27,867 nt of DNA from a virus. The stretch covers positions 1 to 27,867 of IMG/VR virus record IMGVR_UViG_3300032297_000024. One strand, written 5' to 3'. A model generated the notes under the pieces. The model worked only from the letters and a program-made list of their open reading frames with translations. It searched no databases and had not been told where the DNA came from. Shown here piece by piece: positions 23,960-27,867 of this stretch. The position numbers and the translations under genes are program-made. Positions within the stretch are counted from its first letter, which is position 1. Each line of letters opens with the position of its first letter.

Positions 23960-24178
23960 TTGTCTCTAGCAATTGAAGACATCATCGAACTCTCCAAAAA
24001 AATGGAGCATGAGACAAAAGCCATTAAGGATGAATTGTTTAGATGTTGTTGGTATATGCGCGGATCTCTACAGCTAGCTGATGCTTACGAACTGCCGTTA
24101 GAAGACAGACAAATCATTAGTAAGATAATCTCAGATAATTTTGAGACTACTAAAAAGACAAACTTACCGTTCTTTTAA
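23960..24178 (+). CDS. Small helical protein downstream of hub gene (72 aa)
   Basis: Second gene of the plus-strand pair, five bases after the hub gene. The likely start is TTG at 23960, with AAGG close by but tightly spaced; an ATG at 24002 would give a 58-residue form. The sequence is predicted helical (AIEDIIELSKKMEHETKAIK) with Cys-Cys-Trp in the middle (DELFRCCWYMRG) and ends TNLPFF. The family is not recognised. Tight linkage to the hub gene suggests a partner in baseplate assembly or a small regulatory protein. Its stop overlaps the stop of the convergent gene at 24175 within TTTTAAA. Confidence 0.7.
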   Translation: MSLAIEDIIELSKKMEHETKAIKDELFRCCWYMRGSLQLADAYELPLEDRQIISKIISDNFETTKKTNLPFF

Positions 24179-25260
24179 AGTTTCTGACCTAAGAAGTTGC
24201 TGTAGAAGTCAATACTTTCTCGTTGTAGTTTCTTCATCGAAGTACTACCATCTGGGTTTGTAATCAACTTATTTTGACTTCCTGCTACATAGTCGCTAAA
24301 TCCAGATCCAGTTTGACTAGCAGTTGTTTGTCCTGCGGCTCTCTTGCCTTTTAATTTAGCTTTCATAGCATCTTGTTGAGCTTGAGACATTTTGCCACCA
24401 GTTTGCGTAGCCGTAGGTTGTGTTCCAGCAGGCGGAGTCTCGGCAGCAGGTGCTCCTTGTTGTGCGGCGGGTTCAGTAGGAGTAGCTCCTGCTTGTTGCT
24501 GACCGTATTGGCTAATTGGTTTACCTGTTTGCGGATCAAAGTTTTGTCCTGTTCCTTTGCCACCGGCTGGCATCTCTGCTGGTGTAGTTGCCTGTGCGCC
24601 AGCTGAAGGCGTATTTGAGGCTGCTGGTTCTTGTTTTGCAGGTTGCTGAGAAGCTCCAGACGATATGCTTTTCTCTAATTCACCTGCAAGCTGTTGTTTA
24701 CTTGGTTGATCCAACTTGTCAATTGCTTGAATGATACCTTTTAAATCTCCAGCAGCGGAAGCAGCTGGTTGTTGTTGCGCTGGGGCAGAACCACTTGCAG
24801 CCGGAGCAGCTTGTTGTTGAGCAGGTTGTTGCGCCGCAGGTGCAGGTTGTTGAGCAGGTGCGCCACTTGCTGCCGGAGCAGCTTGCTGTGCTCCTGGTGC
24901 TTGGGCTTTAGGATCCCAATTAGCTTTACCTTGAGCGTAACCTGCTTTGGCATCGTTCCATGCATTCTTTAAACCACGACCGGCGGCCTTAGCTGCTCCA
25001 ACAACATTACCTGCTGCCTTGCCCAGAAATGATCCAACACCTTCTTGCAAACATCTATTGTTATAAGAAATTAACATTTCAGAAATAAATGATTCTGTAA
25101 ACACTTTGCCAGCTTGGTCAATACCTAGGTCTTTGACAGCAATCTTCATAGATTCATCGCACAGTTGTTTAACTGTTCGGATGCCTAATGGTAACTTTTC
25201 TGCTAACTTTTGATGGTAAGCAGTGTGTTGTGATTCAACGATAAGGTCTGTAATTCTCAT
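24175..25260 (-). CDS. Ala/Gln/Pro-rich late protein of unknown function (361 aa)
   Basis: The N-terminal 85 residues look folded and helical (MRITDLIVESQHTAYHQKLA, then CDESMKIAVKDLGIDQAGKV, FISEMLISYNNRCL), and a short Gly/Ala segment (FLGKAAGNVVGAAKAAGRGL) could touch membranes. Most of the rest is low-complexity Ala/Gln/Pro with the repeated phrase QAAPAASG. A short helix, LKGIIQAIDKLDQPSKQQLA, resembles the C-terminal helix of the upstream 452-residue protein. The end is again ordered (RESIDFYSNFLGQKL). The start is 15 bp after the upstream gene with AGGAAC before it. A particle or injected internal protein is possible; I do not recognise the family. Confidence 0.8.
   Translation of the reverse strand: MRITDLIVESQHTAYHQKLAEKLPLGIRTVKQLCDESMKIAVKDLGIDQAGKVFTESFISEMLISYNNRCLQEGVGSFLGKAAGNVVGAAKAAGRGLKNAWNDAKAGYAQGKANWDPKAQAPGAQQAAPAASGAPAQQPAPAAQQPAQQQAAPAASGSAPAQQQPAASAAGDLKGIIQAIDKLDQPSKQQLAGELEKSISSGASQQPAKQEPAASNTPSAGAQATTPAEMPAGGKGTGQNFDPQTGKPISQYGQQQAGATPTEPAAQQGAPAAETPPAGTQPTATQTGGKMSQAQQDAMKAKLKGKRAAGQTTASQTGSGFSDYVAGSQNKLITNPDGSTSMKKLQRESIDFYSNFLGQKL
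24770..24900 (-). repeat. Imperfect repeats coding for Ala/Gln/Pro tract
   Basis: Near-identical 26-base segments beginning CCACTTGC and ending in GCAGCTTG(T/C)TG occur around 24791 and 24862 on the plus strand, among other GTTGTTG-rich copies. They code the repeated QQAAPAASG phrase and are probably slippage-prone. Confidence 0.7.
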
Positions 25261-25275
25261 ATTAGGCTGTTCCTA

Positions 25276-26634
25276 TTATTTTTTTAAATGTGCTAAAACT
25301 TGTTTTTGCGATGCAGGGTCAAGTTTCATAATCTGTGCAAGTAGATCTTTTATATTTACTTGTCCCGATGGTGCTGCTGCAGGTTGTCCGCCTGGTGCTG
25401 GCAAATTCATATCTGTAAATGCTTTAGCAATCACAGATGGATCAACTCCAGCATTAGTAAGTATCTTGGCAATTTCTTCGCTGTCCATTGGACTGCCTGC
25501 CTTCTTCCAAGCCTTTTCTAGATTGCTAGCATCTACTTTGTTGCCTGTAATGCCAAATAATTCGTTTAATTGTCTTCTGTTTAGTGACTCTGCTACTGGT
25601 GCAGGAGGTTGTTGATTAGTTGCGGCGCTGGCTACACCTCCTGCGGCGGCTGTGCCTACTTGTTGTAATTGACCTACTAGAGCTATACTAGATTTTGCAG
25701 CTTCCTTAGCAGCTAGTGCTACTTCTCTAGTTTTACTAATTGCATCTTGATATTCTGGACTAGATACTTTAGCCATCATTTTAGCAAAATTATTAACTGC
25801 GTTAGGATCAACTTGTCCACCTGTTCCAAATTTTGGCATCAGTGCATCAAACGCATTTTTAAGTGCAGTAGTTTCAGGCTCTTTAGTTACAGCACTAAAC
25901 ATCGCACCGTTATGATCCATAGTATGTTTAGTAATTCGCATACCTTTTAGATCTGCAATAACATCTGATCTAAGTCCTGCTTTAACCATGTCACCTATCT
26001 TAGCGGCAGCACCTGCGGCTAATCCTGCAATAGCACCTGTAGTCGCACCACGACCAATAGCCGTTGACGCTTTTTGACCTTGTAGTAAACGGTCAGCAAT
26101 GTTTAAAATGCCAACTGCAATACCAGATCCTGTTCCAACTGCAAGTGCTCCTGCACCTACTCCGCCTGCTACTGCAACACCTAAGGCAGCGGCTGCAGAA
26201 CCTGCAATAGCTAACAAGAACTTATGTAAGTTAGGATTATTTTTAGCAAACTCGCCATACTTGGCTAATTTAGCTGCTAGTTTAGGATTCTTAGCACCTA
26301 TTTTAGATTTGAGATCTTCCCATTTTTGGTCAAATGCTTGGACTGGCCCGCTACTCTGTAACATACCTCCAAACTTATTAAACCACACATCACTAATTTT
26401 GTCCTTAGCACCCTTAACCGCATCTAGACCTTTGCCCAATGTGCTACGACCAGCGCCCGTTTCAATGCTTTTGAATAGTTGTTGTATTTGATCAGGTTGT
26501 AGAGCTACTTCGCATAGAATAGGATGTATATCTCGTTCCCATGTACGGAAGTATTGATCTCCGTGACCTATACTTTCAAATATAGATTTATTAGGAGAGC
26601 TTTCTATTCCATTTAATAAAGTAGCTAGTTTCAT
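25276..26634 (-). CDS. Late protein with glycine-zipper-like membrane segments (452 aa)
   Basis: The N-terminal region is soluble and helical (MKLATLLNGIESSPNKSIFE). Residues of about 135-180 are strongly hydrophobic and Gly/Ala-rich (LLAIAGSAAAALGVAVAGGV, then GAGALAVGTGSGIAVGI), and a second Gly/Ala segment follows (TGAIAGLAAGAAAKIG); both are of a kind able to insert into membranes. After a linker, ESLNRRQLNELFGI begins a small domain that reads like a helical fold (KAWKKAGSPMDSEEIAKILT, DPSVIAKAFTDMNL). The last helix is NIKDLLAQIMKLDPASQKQV. An exact late promoter lies 23 bp upstream. An internal virion or injection-related protein is plausible from composition; the family is not recognised. 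Confidence 0.82.
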   Translation of the reverse strand: MKLATLLNGIESSPNKSIFESIGHGDQYFRTWERDIHPILCEVALQPDQIQQLFKSIETGAGRSTLGKGLDAVKGAKDKISDVWFNKFGGMLQSSGPVQAFDQKWEDLKSKIGAKNPKLAAKLAKYGEFAKNNPNLHKFLLAIAGSAAAALGVAVAGGVGAGALAVGTGSGIAVGILNIADRLLQGQKASTAIGRGATTGAIAGLAAGAAAKIGDMVKAGLRSDVIADLKGMRITKHTMDHNGAMFSAVTKEPETTALKNAFDALMPKFGTGGQVDPNAVNNFAKMMAKVSSPEYQDAISKTREVALAAKEAAKSSIALVGQLQQVGTAAAGGVASAATNQQPPAPVAESLNRRQLNELFGITGNKVDASNLEKAWKKAGSPMDSEEIAKILTNAGVDPSVIAKAFTDMNLPAPGGQPAAAPSGQVNIKDLLAQIMKLDPASQKQVLAHLKK

Positions 26635-26656
26635 ATTGTTCCAGAAGTATTTGTTT

Positions 26657-26664
26657 TATTTATA
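26657..26664 (-). promoter_or_regulatory. Late promoter (TATAAATA)
   Basis: An exact T4-type late promoter with predicted start near 26651, giving a leader of about 17 nt that contains GGAA before the ATG at 26634. A perfect 7-bp hairpin (26664-26670 with 26675-26681) adjoins it on the upstream side. Confidence 0.75.
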
Positions 26665-27123
26665 ATGAGCTAACGCTCATTTGCTTCTTCGTTAACACTC
26701 GAAGCAATTTAGTTTAATAGAGATTAACGCGAAGCGTTTAAATTCATGTAGATTGTTTCAGTCAGACGGAACCGTTTTGCTGCGGTTCCATCTTTTGTCT
26801 TCATGTGAGTTGCACACAGCCGAGACATTGGAAGTAGGTATTTTTTATTCACCGTAAGCTAATGGGCTCTGATCTTTCCCAACCTACATCGACTCGCATA
26901 ATGCGTCTTAGACCTCGTTCCTAGTGTCTAAGTTTTCTTAGCCGGTGATTTCGTATGCTAACATTCATACTATAACAATGCGTTGGGCGTATGGTTCGTA
27001 CCCTCAGACTCGCTTCCAATTTTTCAGGATAGTGGGATTTACCCACGGGAGTGCATCATTATGTTGCGTGTCCGGTTATTCCCCGGTTTTTCCACAGCGG
27101 TATTACAAACTGGCCCGCTAACC
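26665..27123 (-). ncRNA. Candidate structured noncoding RNA
   Basis: The only long stretch without a credible gene. Over 26,761-27,120 hand-counted GC is about 46 percent, against roughly 35 percent in adjacent coding lines. Stems include: 26765-26774 with 26783-26792; 26834-26839 with 26882-26887 enclosing 26863-26866 with 26878-26881; 26907-26913 with 26926-26932; 26953-26957 with 26966-26970; 27032-27036 with 27042-27046 (27037-27041 as loop); 27072-27075 with 27083-27086; and 27095-27100 with 27115-27120. Two of these stems pair fully only on the minus strand (G-U where plus has C-A), which favours minus-strand transcription. 26849-26854 can also pair with 26943-26948, giving a pseudoknot. 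I do not recognise it as tRNA, tmRNA, RNase P RNA or group I intron. RNA identity and ends are inferred. Confidence 0.5.
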
Positions 27124-27405
27124 TTAGGTGTTAGGTGATATATAGCCCTTAGGAAGCCAAGAAACAAACATACCCTTGCCTTTTTTATTCTTGCAAGTAT
27201 TGCAGACTACTTTTCCTGCGTGTGGTCCTGTAGGTTCGTTAATAATTTCCCAATCATGGTCTTTATGGATGCCTAAATTTTGCTTGAGATTGTCTCTTTG
27301 AGTATGCCATGCTTTGTCAAATCCAGATTTTGGTTCGGTCCAGTACGGATCATTTAAAAAAGCGGTGTCGCTTTTGTTAGTTCTGGAATAATCAAACTTT
27401 GACAT
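27124..27405 (-). CDS. Small protein with CxxC motif (93 aa)
   Basis: Start MSKFDYSRTNKSDTAFLNDP lies four bases after the nuclease gene stop, so the two are likely cotranscribed. The C-terminal half is compact: HKDHDWEIINEPTGPHAGKV, then VCNTCKNKKGKGMFVSWLPK. The Cys-x-x-Cys with nearby His residues could bind a metal, but only one CxxC pair is present, so a full zinc finger is not shown. The motif order suggests a small phage-conserved domain; the function is not known to me. It is the last gene before the noncoding region, and its stop is directly followed by the first stem of that region. Confidence 0.78.
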   Translation of the reverse strand: MSKFDYSRTNKSDTAFLNDPYWTEPKSGFDKAWHTQRDNLKQNLGIHKDHDWEIINEPTGPHAGKVVCNTCKNKKGKGMFVSWLPKGYISPNT

Positions 27406-27409
27406 TATT

Positions 27410-27838
27410 TTATATTTTTGATTTTATATGAGAGCCATGTACACGGACTTGTATATGTCCGTTATAGTATTCATCGGATTCTAATACTTTGCGGTCGAAT
27501 TGTTCGCGGGCCTCAATGTAAGATGTTTCTGCTTTAGATTTACAATAATAAAGTATTTCTCTTGAGAAGTTATCTTTGCCTAGTGATGTGATATCTGCTG
27601 TTAAATTAGGACTGGACCCGTAATACTCCTGCCAGTCGCTGTCGATTTTGCTTCGAATCTTCTTTTTCTTCTTGGTGCCGTTCTTCAACTTTACAGTCTT
27701 GTAGGTCGTTTTACTAAATTTTGCTAGTTTTTTGCCGATGTATTGGCGCCCCGAAGCTATGTTGGTAATGCAATATACAAAACCAACACAGTCCTCGGGT
27801 AATTCATTTACAACTTGTCCTTGATAAGTCCAGGTCAT
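27410..27838 (-). CDS. GIY-YIG nuclease, SegE-like (142 aa)
   Basis: The GIY-YIG core is seen as GFVYCITN (19-26) followed by GRQYIGKK (30-37), with the second Tyr and Gly of the YIG motif at 33 and 35. A Lys/Arg-rich segment follows (TVKLKNGTKKKKKIRSK), then SDWQEYYGSSPNL, then LGKDNFSREILYYC and an acidic residue in the helix after it (SYIEAREQFD). This order fits the SegE-type GIY-YIG endonucleases of T4-like phages, which act as free-standing homing nucleases. The canonical G-I-Y is replaced by F-V-Y, as in that subfamily. There is no DNA-binding domain beyond the basic segment. Whether it still moves is unknown. Confidence 0.82.
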   Translation of the reverse strand: MTWTYQGQVVNELPEDCVGFVYCITNIASGRQYIGKKLAKFSKTTYKTVKLKNGTKKKKKIRSKIDSDWQEYYGSSPNLTADITSLGKDNFSREILYYCKSKAETSYIEAREQFDRKVLESDEYYNGHIQVRVHGSHIKSKI

Positions 27839-27841
27839 TAA

Positions 27842-27867
27842 TTACTTTGCTGCTTTTTCTTCCTTGC
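27842..27867 (-). CDS. 3' end of an upstream gene (partial)
   Basis: The frame reading leftward gives KEEKAAK and then TAA at 27842-27844, three bases before the nuclease ATG. A Lys/Ala/Glu-rich end just before the next start is typical of phage gene packing, but only seven codons are visible, so this is a tentative call. The AAGGAA inside it could also serve as an upstream ribosome site for the nuclease gene, though it is far from the ATG. Confidence 0.4.

Noticed and set aside
26765-26800. Plus-strand rho-independent terminator (GGAACCG/CGGTTCC followed by TTTTGTCTT)
   Set aside because: No plus-strand gene lies upstream, the T-run is broken, and the outer stem pairs better on the minus strand. 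I kept it as part of the RNA candidate instead.
26978-27121. A 47-codon plus-strand open frame inside the structured segment
   Set aside because: It has no ribosome site, an odd composition (many Arg, Tyr and Cys) and no promoter. Its codons follow the stem pattern, so I treat it as chance.
26665-27123. Group I intron, tmRNA, RNase P RNA or tRNA
   Set aside because: I found none of the diagnostic cores: no P7-type pairing sequences, no tag reading frame ending ALAA, no GAGGAAAGTC-type RNase P element and no T-arm GGTTCGAATCC. The flanking genes are also complete, so no exon is split.

Overview
The window is part of the genome of a tailed phage of the T4-like myovirus kind, probably a marine one. 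The evidence is an uninterrupted T4-order head block on the minus strand: portal gp20, two small head-core genes in the gp67 and gp68 positions, prohead protease gp21, scaffold gp22 and major capsid protein gp23. DNA is AT-rich and densely coded, and T4-type late promoters (TATAAATA) sit at gene boundaries. The small gp23 and the large repeat-rich virion proteins resemble marine T4-like phages (cyanophage or pelagiphage type) more than coliphage T4. The host cannot be told from the sequence.

Layout from right to left, which is the direction of minus-strand transcription. (1) 27,867-27,124: the tail end of an unseen gene, a SegE/GIY-YIG-like nuclease and a small CxxC protein. (2) 27,123-26,640: about 480 bp without a credible gene, with higher GC and many stem-loops; I read it as a candidate structured RNA. 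(3) 26,634-24,175: two late, low-complexity proteins of unknown function that share a short C-terminal motif. (4) 24,178-23,088: a two-gene island on the plus strand, led by a T4 gp26/gp51-type baseplate-hub assembly protein. (5) 23,014-20,441: a tape-measure-like protein, whose candidate late promoter faces and overlaps that of the plus-strand island. (6) 20,438-14,411: the head module, ending at a strong UUCG-loop terminator behind gp23. (7) 14,284-13,562: one virion-type protein isolated between two UUCG-loop terminators. (8) 13,507-1: a fibre/virion-surface module of seven genes, dominated by a 2,171-residue protein and a truncated paralogue that runs off the left edge. Both giants carry a beta-helix-like segment followed by tandem repeats of about 160 residues.

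The genes together build the particle. gp22 and the gp67/gp68-position proteins form the prohead core on the gp20 portal, gp23 forms the shell, and gp21 then digests the core and trims gp23 at L/I-x-E sites that are visible in these proteins. The tape-measure and hub proteins belong to tail assembly. The left half probably supplies fibres or other host-facing structures. Nothing here is for replication, metabolism, lysis or lysogeny. The most unusual items are the candidate structured RNA, the duplicated giant repeat proteins and the overlapping face-to-face late promoters.
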